Shown: piece by piece, positions 36,233 through 44,986 of the stretch
How the letters are laid out: every line of letters starts with the position of its first letter
How positions within the stretch are numbered: the stretch's first letter is position 1
NCBI RefSeq assembly: GCF_003633615.1
Contig: NZ_RBKU01000001.1
Location: 5,332,001-5,396,000 of the forward strand
Source: Mucilaginibacter gracilis
GTDB taxonomy: Bacteria > Bacteroidota > Bacteroidia > Sphingobacteriales > Sphingobacteriaceae
Reading direction: 5' to 3'
DNA: 64,000 bases
Made by a program: the position numbers and the translations under genes
The notes under the pieces: generated by a model
Databases searched by the model: none
What the model was told of the DNA's origin: nothing
Seen by the model: the letters and a program-made list of their open reading frames with translations, nothing else

Positions 36233-37500
36233 CAGGGCCGACGCATTAGGAATTTGTTTTAGCGATTAATTGTAATGAAAGAAGAAATTTATGGTTCCAC
36301 CCGGCCATTTTTCTTTTTGCTTTCAGGCTGGCCTTACTGGTTTTGTCGGCTTTTAGGATATTTAGGGCTATCTTTCTGACTACGGCAAGGTTTTGGGCGG
36401 TCTGTTTGTTCCGTGTGGTATTGTAATCTTCGCCAAATCCGACATCCAACTGCCAGTGCAATTGGTTCTCAATGCCCCAATGTGCGCGGATGGCTTGGTT
36501 AAAATAGGCAGCATCAGCACGGAGGCTGGAGATATAGTAGCGGTCTTGTATGGAGTGGCTGTCACCTATTATCCTTTCCGAGGTTATTTTGATGATGGTC
36601 TTTATTCCCTTCCAATTTTCCTTTTCGTCAACCCAGTTAAGTTCATGAATGACTTTGCAGTCTCTGATCTCCGCCCGCCCGTGGCCCTTATCCAGGTGCT
36701 GGCTGTAACTGTCTTCTTTAAAGTTGAACTGATTGATTACCTGTTCATAAAGTGTTTCCTGGTTCTGTTTCAAAGCAAGGATATAATCGCCCTGGCTTTC
36801 GACAATCTGTTCAGCAATCGCTTTCTGTGTACCCATTGCGTCGATGCTTACTACCGCCCCTTTGATGTTCAATAGCGATAACAATGCTGGGATCGCCGTA
36901 ATCTCATTGCTCTTGTCATCCACTTTTTGTTGCCCCAGTACCAACTGGTTACGACCCGACCAGGCGCTTACCAAATGCAAGGCCCCCAACCCCTGGTGTT
37001 TGCAGGCGCTGTTACAGATGCTCTTTCCATCGATAGCGATCAACTCCTTTTCGCCAGACAGGCCCGACTCCTCAAGACCCCGGCTAAGTTCCGCTGTCCA
37101 GGCACGAAAACACTGTTCAAAAAGCGCCGAATCGATCAGCATAAAAACCCGGTTGATCGTGTCATGACTGGGTATGCCGTTTTCAAGAGGCAGCAACTGC
37201 TTTAAAAAATCTTCTTTCTCCTTCCCGAATTCTTCCATCTCGTACCAGCTTTCTGCACCACATAGAACGGCCAATACCGACAAAATGATAACTTCCAGTA
37301 AATTGTGTTTCTTATTATTACCTGTACGAGGATCAGGTATCCATCTAAAATGATTGTGAAGTGAAGTCGTCATATGCTTTTACAAAGAAAAAACGCTAAC
37401 CCGACTCTAATCCTCCCGAAACCACAAAAGTTATACCTACGTTTCCAACACTTTGTTCATAACCATATCAACTTTTAACTATTCTTATGCGTCAGCCCTG
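36233..37500 (-). mobile_element. ISAs1-family insertion sequence, copy B
   Basis: 1268 bp, inverted relative to copy A. It is flanked by the 10-bp direct repeat CAACTGCCTT (36223-36232 and 37501-37510). It is almost identical to copy A but carries 6 extra bp near the transposase 3' end. The two copies are about 2.3 kb apart, so recombination between them would invert the toxin-antitoxin and RNA segment. Confidence 0.94.
36246..37373 (-). CDS. ISAs1-family transposase, copy B
   Basis: A 375-residue protein, intact. It has the same DDE residues as copy A (IDGKSICNS, IDAMGTQKA, HWGIENQLHW). An in-frame 6-bp insertion adds Gln-Leu close to the C-terminus (SLQLIAKTNS), which is unlikely to hurt function. 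The near identity of the copies suggests recent transposition. Confidence 0.95.
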   Translation of the reverse strand: MTTSLHNHFRWIPDPRTGNNKKHNLLEVIILSVLAVLCGAESWYEMEEFGKEKEDFLKQLLPLENGIPSHDTINRVFMLIDSALFEQCFRAWTAELSRGLEESGLSGEKELIAIDGKSICNSACKHQGLGALHLVSAWSGRNQLVLGQQKVDDKSNEITAIPALLSLLNIKGAVVSIDAMGTQKAIAEQIVESQGDYILALKQNQETLYEQVINQFNFKEDSYSQHLDKGHGRAEIRDCKVIHELNWVDEKENWKGIKTIIKITSERIIGDSHSIQDRYYISSLRADAAYFNQAIRAHWGIENQLHWQLDVGFGEDYNTTRNKQTAQNLAVVRKIALNILKADKTSKASLKAKRKMAGWNHKFLLSLQLIAKTNS

Positions 37501-37714
37501 CAACTGCCTTCGATACTTTTGCTGAAGAAACCATAATTAATAAAGAAAATCACGAGCTATTGCAACGGGCTATAGAACACCTTGCTCCTCAAAGAAAACT
37601 CATCTACACCTTGTGTAAATTAGAAGGTAAAAGCTATGAAGAAGTAAGTCATGAATTAGGTATAGCCACTTCAACCATACGTAACCAAATTGTGAAGGCT
37701 AATAAGGATGTTAA

Positions 37715-37912
37715 GCTATACTTTTCAAAACAGGATTTAGCTATAATGATTTTCACGATTCAGATATTGAAACACTTGTAAAACCATTTGCCGAAACACA
37801 GCTTGCTATAAACACAGACAGATTAGTTAAAGACCTGGTTTTATTTAACGCCAACCCCTATTTCTTTTATGAAAATTCATCGCCGACGGGTATCAAAATA
37901 GTTCAGCTGTAA
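37715..37912 (+). pseudogene. Orphan C-terminal gene fragment overlapping the sigma gene end
   Basis: An open frame of 65 residues without a start codon, in a different phase from the sigma gene. Sequence blocks are AILFKTGFSYNDFHDSDIET, LVKPFAETQLAINTDRLVKD and NPYFFYENSSPTGIKIVQL. The composition looks like real protein. It may be the tail of an unidentified gene brought here by deletion. I cannot name its family. Confidence 0.35.
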
Positions 37913-37982
37913 GCCTTTTTGATAAATGTTTCAAAATCAATATGGTCGGGTACCCAGACTTGCCTACGAGTCTTTTTCAAAG

Positions 37983-38045
37983 TGACCACCTTAGCTGCTG
38001 AATTCAGGCTTTTGTGAAAAGAATTAAAATTGGGGAAGGTGGTCA
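37983..38045. repeat. Short dispersed repeat, copy 2 (MITE-like)
   Basis: 63 bp bounded by perfect 10-bp inverted ends TGACCACCTT and AAGGTGGTCA. The interior matches copy 1 at 11087-11151. There is no coding potential. The stretch 37782-38128 holds only this and the orphan fragment end. Confidence 0.65.
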
Positions 38046-38128
38046 GTGTAATTGGTTTAACCTCTTAAAATTAAGACTTTTCTTCATTTAAGTAGTCCGG
38101 TTTTTTAGGATGGGTTACAGTAAAAATT

Positions 38129-38356
38129 TTATTTAAGCACCTTAAAATTGCGTTGCTGCGTAGGTGACCATACCTTAAATTCCAGATCAATTTCTCTGTT
38201 ACGGATGCGGGCGGTACATGCAGATATAGAAGCGAATAGCTTCTGATAAAACTGTTCAAATACGGCACCGGGAGGTACGGTAAACACAATCTGATTGGCT
38301 TTCACAGTCAACATTTCCTGATATTCCGGCAATTCCTGCTGTAGATAAATGACCAC
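38129..38356 (-). CDS. Small protein of unknown function
   Basis: A 75-residue protein read from a GTG. The sequence (YLQQELPEYQEMLTVKANQI, VFTVPPGAVFEQFYQKLFAS) looks protein-like, but no family is recognised and the start is uncertain. It follows the interrupted gene at 38386 by 30 bp on the same strand. It may be the second gene of a decaying pair. Confidence 0.4.
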   Translation of the reverse strand: MVIYLQQELPEYQEMLTVKANQIVFTVPPGAVFEQFYQKLFASISACTARIRNREIDLEFKVWSPTQQRNFKVLK

Positions 38357-38385
38357 TCGCTTTTAGTATTCCGTATGCATATGTT

Positions 38386-38739
38386 TTAAAGAATGTCTTT
38401 GATCAGTCTATCCATTGCTCCACGATGACCGGTAATGAATCCCGCAGCCTCTTCCTGTTCATCAATTGTCAATTTATCTCCATCGTAAATCCAATTTCCC
38501 TCGCGGTCAAATAAAAGCTTGCCTAACGATTCCATTTTGGGCGCTTCGTAGCCAGGCACTTCAACATAAAATAACTGAAACATGCCATAATCTTCTCGCA
38601 ATAGTTGAAAGGCCAATCCGCCATAAATTAATGCTTCGGTAGCATCATCAAATTCGGGGATTACCCGCAGGGTTAGTTGCCCTCCCTATTTACGATCAAT
38701 TGTAATCGTTTGAGGCCCGCTTAAAAATGCCTTATCCAT
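38386..38739 (-). pseudogene. Small gene with an in-frame amber stop
   Basis: An ATG at 38739 starts MDKAFLSGPQTITIDRK, then a TAG at 38686-38688, and the same frame continues GGQLTLRVIPEFDDATEALI, YGGLAFQLLREDYGMFQLFY and so on to 38386. Read through, it is 117 residues. No family is recognised. It is divergent from the SOS cassette and shares its promoter region, including the palindrome at 38797. An alternative TTG start at 38616 would give only the last 76 residues. Confidence 0.6.
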
Positions 38740-38796
38740 GTACAGTAATTTTAATAAAACAAATGTGAATAAAAAATTGTAAAAAAGTAATAGAAA

Positions 38797-38815
38797 ATGC
38801 TAAAAATATTAGCAT
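38797..38815. promoter_or_regulatory. Palindromic candidate operator of the mutagenesis cassette
   Basis: ATGCTAA-5 nt-TTAGCAT is a perfect 7-bp inverted repeat. It lies between the divergent gene at 38739 and the first gene of the ImuA/ImuB/DnaE2 operon (start 38844). Position and symmetry fit a LexA-type or dedicated repressor site. Confidence 0.6.
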
Positions 38816-38843
38816 AACTTTATAGTCCTCAAATTTGGCAAAC

Positions 38844-39140
38844 ATGGTACCATATAATTTACAAATAGAACTCAATGCGCGGCTGGTAACTTTCTCTGCC
38901 GAACAGCTTGATCAACTTGCTGACAATGCTGGTTTTATGCGCTATCAGATCAGGACATTCAATCATCATTCGGTGATCTACGTGAACATCGAGGATGAGC
39001 CGCGGGAACCTGAAGATATTATCGGTTTCAGCGAAGATGAGGTTTTTTCGCTGGATGAAGTGAGAACCATTGCCGCCGCCATTAGGGATTACAACAGCCG
39101 CCGTAAGCTGAATTTTGATCAAATGCACTTTGACTTTTAA
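38844..39140 (+). CDS. Small protein heading the mutagenesis operon
   Basis: A 98-residue protein started at ATG 38844 (MVPYNLQIELNARLVTF); an upstream TTG at 38835 would add three residues. It is acidic in the middle (IEDEPREPEDIIGFSEDEVF). No family is named with confidence. It lies 10 bp before the ImuA gene and behind a palindrome, so it is the first gene of the SOS-type operon. Confidence 0.65.
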   Translation: MVPYNLQIELNARLVTFSAEQLDQLADNAGFMRYQIRTFNHHSVIYVNIEDEPREPEDIIGFSEDEVFSLDEVRTIAAAIRDYNSRRKLNFDQMHFDF

Positions 39141-39149
39141 ACGACGACG

Positions 39150-39875
39150 ATGACTGCTACGAAAGAAGAAATTATCAGCAAACTCAGGCAGGATATGATC
39201 CGCTGGGAGGGCTTCCGTCCGCCACAACCCGGCACGGACAATGACCTGGGCCTTGGCCCGGTAGCAGCCGCTTTTCAAGACGGGGTATTTCCAACCGGAG
39301 CGATCCACGAATTTATAAGTAACTGTCCGGAAGACACCGCCGCCAGTGGCGGATTTATTGCCGGTCTTGTTCAAAAACTATTGGGCAACGGTGGGGCGTG
39401 CCTGTGGATCAGTTATACCCGCCGCATTTACCCGCCAGCGCTAAAACTTTTTGGTGTCGATCCCGACCGTGTTATTTTCGTAGATGTGCCGCTGCAAAAA
39501 GATGTGCTTTGGGTTACCGAGGAAGCGCTGAAATGTGAGGGTGTTGCTACAGTGATATGTGAAACTAAAGACCTCAGCTTTACAGAATCCCAGCGATTAC
39601 AATTAGCCGTTGAGAAAAGCCATGTAACTGGATTTGTTTTGCGAAAGGATATCAAAAAAGTCAACACGACTGCCTGTGTTACCCGTTGGCAAATCCGGCC
39701 TGTCCATAGTCAGCTGAGAACAGGTATGCCCGGCGTCGGCCATCCGCGCTGGCAGGTAGAATTGCTTAAAGTACGGAATGGCAGGCCCGGAAACTGGACT
39801 GTAGAATGGAAAAAACACGATTTTCAAACGATCACCATACCACAGCTTACGGAAGAAGCGCGTCGTTATGCCTAA
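39150..39875 (+). CDS. imuA: ImuA, RecA-like SOS mutagenesis protein
   Basis: A 241-residue protein of the ImuA/SulA-like RecA-fold family. GAIHEFISNCPEDTAASGGF holds the degenerate nucleotide-binding part, and DRVIFVDVPLQKDVLWVTEE and CETKDLSFTESQRLQLAVEK match the ImuA core. The protein recruits ImuB and DnaE2 for translesion synthesis. It overlaps the ImuB gene by 8 bp. The coding frame is intact, but its partners are not. Confidence 0.85.
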   Translation: MTATKEEIISKLRQDMIRWEGFRPPQPGTDNDLGLGPVAAAFQDGVFPTGAIHEFISNCPEDTAASGGFIAGLVQKLLGNGGACLWISYTRRIYPPALKLFGVDPDRVIFVDVPLQKDVLWVTEEALKCEGVATVICETKDLSFTESQRLQLAVEKSHVTGFVLRKDIKKVNTTACVTRWQIRPVHSQLRTGMPGVGHPRWQVELLKVRNGRPGNWTVEWKKHDFQTITIPQLTEEARRYA

Positions 39876-41369
39876 GCGTTTTGCGTCCATATGGTTCCGG
39901 CATTTACTCACAGACTGGAAGGCAATCCGCCAAACCGGGCTGAAAGGGAAAGCCTATGTCTTCGCCGAACCCGACCATGGACGTATGCTCATTACCGCGC
40001 TGACGGATGAAGCCCGTAAGTACGGAGTAACTGAAGGTATGACCGTTGCCGATGCACGGGTCATCGCGCCGGATCTCCAGGTTTTCGATGGCAAACCCGG
40101 CCGCAACCTGAAATTACTAACCGGCCTCACGGAATGGTGCCTGCGTTATACGCCGCTCGTACAGCTTGATCCGCCTGACGGTTTATTTCAGGATGTAACT
40201 GGCTGTACATATTTGAAAGGCGGGGAAAAAGCTTATTTACAAGAAATTGTTTCACGCTTAAAAGCGATTGGCTATGACGTTCGCCCGGCGATTGCCGACA
40301 CTATCGGCACCGCCTGGGGCGTTGCCCGTTGCGCTACCTCCGGCCTTATCGTACCTGAAGGCGAACACCGGAATGCCCTAATGCCTTTACCACCATCAGC
40401 GCTACGTTTGCCTATGAACCAGCTATTGAAGCTGCGGAACTTGGGCCTGCATCAGATCAATAGTTTTATTTACATGCCAAACGCCGTCTTGCGCAGGCGT
40501 TTTGGTAAAGATATGGTACTGCGGCTGCAACAAGCACTTGGTCAGGAGGTAGAATATTTATTTCCGCTTAAAGAACCAGTGCCATACAGCGTACGCCTCG
40601 ATTGCCTGGAACCTGTCCGTACCCGAACGGCTATAGAAATAGGATTAAATGATTTGCTCGAAAGGCTTTGCAAAAGGCTTACAGTGAAGGTTTGGGTGTC
40701 CGATCCGCTATATTAACATGGTACCGGGTAGATGGCAAGAACGGGAACATTAGCATAGGCACCAATCATCCCAGTAACCGAACACAACACTTATTCAAAT
40801 TATTTTTTATTAAGCTGGAAACCATCGCGCCGGGACTTGGCATTGAATTATTTGTGTTGGATGCACTGAAGACAGAGCCTGTCAACGATAAGCAAAGTGA
40901 AATTTGGTCAGCCGGAGGCGGCGCGGATAGTGAAGAAGTAGCCGAACTGCTGGACCGGGTAGCAGGCAGGATCGGCACAGCTCATATTAATCGTTACCTT
41001 CCAGGGGAACATTACTGGCCTGAGCGCACGCCGGAACCAAACACCAATTTAAAAAAGAAGCCCGAAAGTGATTGGCGCACGGATAAACCACGGCCTATGC
41101 AAATACTGGATAATCCGGAACGTATTGAAGCGATGGCGTTAACACCGGATTACCCGCCCAAGTTATTTATCTGGAAAGGTGAGCAGCATATTATCGTGGG
41201 GGCCGACGGCCCCGAGCGCATCGAACGTGAATGGTGGCTTGAACCGGGTGAACACCGGGACTACTATATCGCCGAAGATGAAGCAGGGCGTCGTTATTGG
41301 CTTTTTCGTTCAGGCCACTATAATGCAGAAAACAATCAACACAGGTATCTACATGGCTTTTTCGCATGA
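39868..41369 (+). pseudogene. imuB: ImuB, Y-family polymerase homologue, frameshifted
   Basis: The first frame (39868-40716) gives the palm/finger part (MPKRFASIWFRHLLTDWKAI, VADARVIAPDLQVFDGKPG, DVTGCTYLKGGEKAYLQEIV) up to LLERLCKRL. The second frame (from about 40680 to 41369) continues with YSEGLGVRSAILTWYRVDGK and the C-terminal tail (RPMQILDNPERIEAMALTPD, HRDYYIAEDEAGRRYWLF). The two join with a loss of one base near 40678-40682. Together they have the usual ImuB length of about 500 residues. ImuB lacks polymerase activity and bridges the beta clamp and DnaE2. Confidence 0.85.
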
Positions 41370-42250
41370 GTTACGTCGAATTACAGGTGACCAGCAATTT
41401 CAGCTTTCGGCGCGGCGGCAGTCACCCGGAAGAACTCATCGACCAAGCGGCCGATTTGGGGTATGATGCGATTGGCATCAGTGATCGTAACACTTTTGCA
41501 GGTGTTGTCCGTGCTTACCAAGTTGCTAAAGACCGCAATATCCGGCTGATTCCCGGTGTCCGCCTTGACCTGCTCGATGGCCCAAGCTTGTTGGCTTATC
41601 CAACGGACAAAGAATCCTATGCCCGGCTTTCCGCTTTGCTTACATTGGGCAATTTACGTGCTGAAAAAGAAAAATGTTATATTTCTAAAAGGGATGTTTA
41701 CCAGCATTCCGAAGGGTCTTATTTTATTATTATACCACCCGACAAAATCACCCAAGATTTTGAATTTGAACTTGTATTTACGCACCATGTAAAAGATTAC
41801 AAGCAAAACCTGCCCAACCTTTATCTCGCTGCAACCAAGTATTATACTGGCGATGATGCCAAGCGCCTTTTCCTGTTAGCTGAATTAAATATCCCATTGG
41901 TCGCCACTAATGACGTTCATTATCATCACCCTAACAGAAGGGAACTGCAAGACGTTGTGACTTGTATTCGGGAAAAATGCACCATTTTTAACGCTGGTTA
42001 TAAACTGCATCAAAATGCCGAAAGGTATCTCAAAGAAAAAGCTGAGATGGAGCGCTTATTCCGCAATTATCCGGAAGCGATCTTAAATGCCCGAACTATT
42101 GCCGATGCCTGCCGGTTCGACCTGAAATCGCTGAAATACAAATATCCCAGTGAACTGACCACTGACGGGCGTACACCTCAGCAGCAATTGGAATACCTCG
42201 CCTGGAAAGGTGCGAATAGCTTTTATAATAACAACATTGCCTGCAAATAA
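41366..42250 (+). pseudogene. dnaE2: DnaE2 error-prone polymerase III alpha, N-terminal fragment
   Basis: A 294-residue protein, against over 1000 for the family. It has the PHP domain start (YVELQVTSNFSFRRGGSHPE, LGYDAIGISDRNTFAGVVRA) and LVATNDVHYHHPNRRELQDV. It ends abruptly with YNNNIACK after WKGANSF. The catalytic palm is missing, so no polymerase can be made. The start overlaps the ImuB stop (ATGA). The break lies near 42215-42250, and the following sequence is unrelated. Confidence 0.88.
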
Positions 42251-42356
42251 TTTTTGCAGCAAAGAAACGAACTCCATGGGCTGTTGAAGTCCCCAGCCAG
42301 TTAAAGCTACCCTACTCCGGATAGTCCTATCAATAAAACGAATCAAAAAAAACAAA

Positions 42357-42381
42357 CTGTCAAAATTTATTTTTTTGTCAG
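42357..42381. promoter_or_regulatory. Candidate TetR operator 1
   Basis: CTGTCA-13 nt-TGTCAG upstream of the TetR gene. The same layout recurs as a perfect inverted repeat before the MFS gene at 43049, with matching AT-rich spacer words. Confidence 0.62.
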
Positions 42382-42414
42382 TATTGTTTAACTTTGTGCG
42401 CAATCAACAATAAA

Positions 42415-43032
42415 ATGGCATCGACCACGCTTCTGATTAATGATCAACTCCCGGAACAGATTCTCCAAGCCGCGCTGCAACTGTATTTAAAACACGGTTT
42501 GAAAAAGGTAACGATGGATGATGTATCCAAGGTTATCGGAAAAAGCAGGAGTGCCATTTATTATTATTATAAGAACAGGGATGAGATATTTGACGCGGTG
42601 ATGGAAATGCTGATCCGTGATATCATGGACGAAGTCAGGCTGGCCGTAGATAAAGGCGGTTCAACGGAAGAAAAGTTAAAGATCTTCTGTCTGGCCAAAG
42701 TTAAAATATCCGAAGAAAAAAGCGGTGTTTTTGCCGCGATGGAAGCGGGCATGAACGTGGACGAAATATCCCGGCACGCAACCACCCTGACCGCGGTACA
42801 TAAAAAGCTGATGAAGGCTGAATCAGATCTGCTTGCGGCGGTGTTCGCTGAAGGAGTTGGAAGACGTGAGGTCAGGCCGATGAAGCCAAATGACCTGGAG
42901 CGGGTAATTTTTATATTGCTGAGCAGTATTCGCGGTATACGGCGGGAAATGAAGCAGGATAATGATTTCAGCGAATTAAAACCGACGGTTGATACGTTAA
43001 TGGCTATGGCCATGCACTGGATGAAAAGCTAA
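42415..43032 (+). CDS. TetR-family transcriptional regulator
   Basis: About 205 residues from MASTTLLINDQL. The N-terminal HTH (LYLKHGLKKVTMDDVSKVIG, SRSAIYYYYKNRDEIFDAVM) is typical. The C-terminal ligand-binding part is helical. It is followed by an MFS exporter and an isochorismatase-like gene on the same strand. Twin inverted repeats before it and before the exporter gene suggest autorepression and control of efflux. Confidence 0.92.
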   Translation: MASTTLLINDQLPEQILQAALQLYLKHGLKKVTMDDVSKVIGKSRSAIYYYYKNRDEIFDAVMEMLIRDIMDEVRLAVDKGGSTEEKLKIFCLAKVKISEEKSGVFAAMEAGMNVDEISRHATTLTAVHKKLMKAESDLLAAVFAEGVGRREVRPMKPNDLERVIFILLSSIRGIRREMKQDNDFSELKPTVDTLMAMAMHWMKS

Positions 43033-43048
43033 TTTTTTTGTATAAAAA

Positions 43049-43073
43049 CTGACATTTTATCGTTTTTTGTCAG
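43049..43073. promoter_or_regulatory. Candidate TetR operator 2
   Basis: CTGACA-13 nt-TGTCAG, a perfect 6-bp inverted repeat in the 65 bp between the TetR gene and the MFS gene. It matches operator 1 in arm sequence and spacing. Confidence 0.68.
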
Positions 43074-43097
43074 AATGTTTTTAATTTAATTTTTATT

Positions 43098-44372
43098 ATG
43101 GCCAATTTGGGTAAAACAGACATGTTTAAGGCATTCAGGAGCTTTAATTACACCTTGTATTTTTGGGGGCGGTCAGTATCGCAATTCGGGACATGGATGC
43201 AGCGTACAGCGGTCGTCTGGGTCGTGTACTCCATGACGCATTCTACGTTCATGCTGGGGCTGACCATATTTGCCGAACAGTTTCCCTCCTTTTTGTTCTC
43301 GGTTGCCGGTGGTATTGCGGCTGACCGGTATGAGCGTTACCAGATCATCAGGATCACTCAGATCTTATCAATGATCCAGGCGAGCCTGCTTGCAGTATTG
43401 GTGATGACCGGTCATTTTGTGATCTGGGAAATACTGGTATTAAGTATGATCCTGGGTGTGATCAATGCCTTTGACGTTCCCGCGAGACAGGCCATGATCC
43501 ATGAAGTGTTGTATGAAGAAACAGATCTGCCCAGTGCACTTTCCTTAACGTCCGCGACAGCCAGCCTTGCTAAATTACTTGGGCCTGCTTTATCCGGCAT
43601 TGTGCTGGAAAAGTTCGGTGCGGGCGTATGCTTTCTATTAAACGCTGCAAGTTTCGGCGCTGTCATGGTTTCACTGATGTTTATGAAACTACCGGCTTAC
43701 GTTCCTAAGAACATCAAAAAGAAAGCGATCACGGAATTAAAAGAGGGATTCAACTATATTATCAAGACCCCTACGATAGGCCTGGTCATCCTGATGCTGA
43801 GCATCATCTGTTTGCTGGTCATGCCGTATGACACTTTGGTGCCGGTTTACGCCAAGGTCATCTTTAAAGGCAATGCCGCGACTTTCGGTTATATCACCAG
43901 CTTTATCGGCATCGGGGCGGTTTGCGGAACCATCGTCCTGACCTCCTTAAAGAAAGATGCCAATCTCAAAAGACACCTGCTGGTTAGTACCGTAATCCTG
44001 GGTATCGGCCTCATCGCCTTTTCACAAAGCGGTAACCTGCTGATCGCCCTTTTGTTTGCCGCCATAGCGGGATTTGGAACGGTTGCGCAGGGAACGCTCA
44101 GTAATATTATCGTTCAGTCCGAATGCGCACCGGAGATGCGCGGGCGGGTGATCAGCATCCTGATCATGGCCTTGTTCGGCATGCTTCCCCTGGGCAGCCT
44201 TTTGGTAGGCTTCGTATCGCAAAAGATCGGTGCGCCCAACACCATGCTTTGCCAGGGGCTAATCGGTCTTTTGGTTGCGGCAGTGTTTTTTAGGCTCTTG
44301 CGTGTACGTGTAGCAGGTAATCCCAAACTGATCGCTGACGAAACGGAAGAAGAGATCATAGAAAAAATATAA
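43098..44372 (+). CDS. MFS exporter (EntS/MFS_3-like)
   Basis: A 424-residue protein with about 12 membrane segments. The opening AFRSFNYTLYFWGRSVSQFG, the loop GGIAADRYERYQIIRITQIL and VINAFDVPARQAMIHEVLYE fit the MFS_3/enterobactin-exporter group. The partner gene is TetR, so a small toxic or siderophore-like substrate is expected to be exported. The C-terminus is acidic (ETEEEIIEKI). Confidence 0.9.
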   Translation: MANLGKTDMFKAFRSFNYTLYFWGRSVSQFGTWMQRTAVVWVVYSMTHSTFMLGLTIFAEQFPSFLFSVAGGIAADRYERYQIIRITQILSMIQASLLAVLVMTGHFVIWEILVLSMILGVINAFDVPARQAMIHEVLYEETDLPSALSLTSATASLAKLLGPALSGIVLEKFGAGVCFLLNAASFGAVMVSLMFMKLPAYVPKNIKKKAITELKEGFNYIIKTPTIGLVILMLSIICLLVMPYDTLVPVYAKVIFKGNAATFGYITSFIGIGAVCGTIVLTSLKKDANLKRHLLVSTVILGIGLIAFSQSGNLLIALLFAAIAGFGTVAQGTLSNIIVQSECAPEMRGRVISILIMALFGMLPLGSLLVGFVSQKIGAPNTMLCQGLIGLLVAAVFFRLLRVRVAGNPKLIADETEEEIIEKI

Positions 44373-44398
44373 ATCATTCAGCTTAAAAATTCAAAAAA

Positions 44399-44962
44399 AT
44401 GGAACAATCGACAAAAACAGCATTTTTGGTAATGGATATGCAATTGGCGCTGTTAAGCCATTTACCTGATCATTCGGCACTGGTAGCTAATGTCAAAAAG
44501 GCTATTGTAAAAGCGCGTGAATACGGGATGCCGGTTATTCACGTCGTCCAGGGATTCAGGCCAGGTGCTCCTGAAGTGGGTTCAGGGAATAAACTATTTT
44601 CCAATTTTGTAAATAAGGAACATTGGACGGCTGAATTCGCGGCGCAATTTCTCCATACACATCCTGACCTGGCCCCACAAGCGGATGACATCATCGTGGT
44701 CAAGCGCCGGGTAAGCGCATTCTCCGGAAGCGATCTGGAAGTGATCTTAAGAGCTCAGGACATTCGACATTTGGTAATGACGGGTATAGCCACCAGTGGT
44801 GTTGTACTCTCCACACTCCGTGAAGCCGCGGATAAAGACTATCAGATCGTGGTGATCGAAGATTGCTGTGCAGACAACGATGAAGAGGTGCACCGGCTGC
44901 TGATGGAAAAAATTTTTAGCAGGCAAGCTGAGGTACTTGATCTGAACACTTGGATAAACTAA
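44399..44962 (+). CDS. Isochorismatase-like hydrolase lacking the usual Cys
   Basis: A 187-residue protein. The family fold is clear: LVMDMQLAL with the first Asp, IIVVKRRVSAFSGS with Lys, and HLVMTGIATSGVVLSTLREA at the nucleophile elbow. In the family this elbow reads T-x-x-C-V; here Val stands at the Cys position. The protein may therefore not be a cysteine hydrolase. It is 26 bp after the MFS gene and is probably part of its operon. Confidence 0.85.
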   Translation: MEQSTKTAFLVMDMQLALLSHLPDHSALVANVKKAIVKAREYGMPVIHVVQGFRPGAPEVGSGNKLFSNFVNKEHWTAEFAAQFLHTHPDLAPQADDIIVVKRRVSAFSGSDLEVILRAQDIRHLVMTGIATSGVVLSTLREAADKDYQIVVIEDCCADNDEEVHRLLMEKIFSRQAEVLDLNTWIN

Positions 44963-44986
44963 CCCATTGATCAGCCATGTAAAATT

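Larger units (their letters stand above)
35910..37781 (+). pseudogene. ECF sigma factor interrupted by ISAs1 copy B
   Basis: Halves 35910-36232 and 37511-37781 join to 594 bp, coding 197 residues. The first half has region 2 (AFTSIYDFYSHQLYRNLLRL, EIAQELLQDLFLKIWENR). The second has region 4 (LAPQRKLIYTLCKLEGKSYE, ELGIATSTIRNQIVKANKD). The join LSSTAF-DTFAEETI is in frame after one 10-bp target copy is removed. As sequenced, the promoter-binding halves are separated and the factor should be inactive. No FecR gene lies downstream. Confidence 0.9.
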
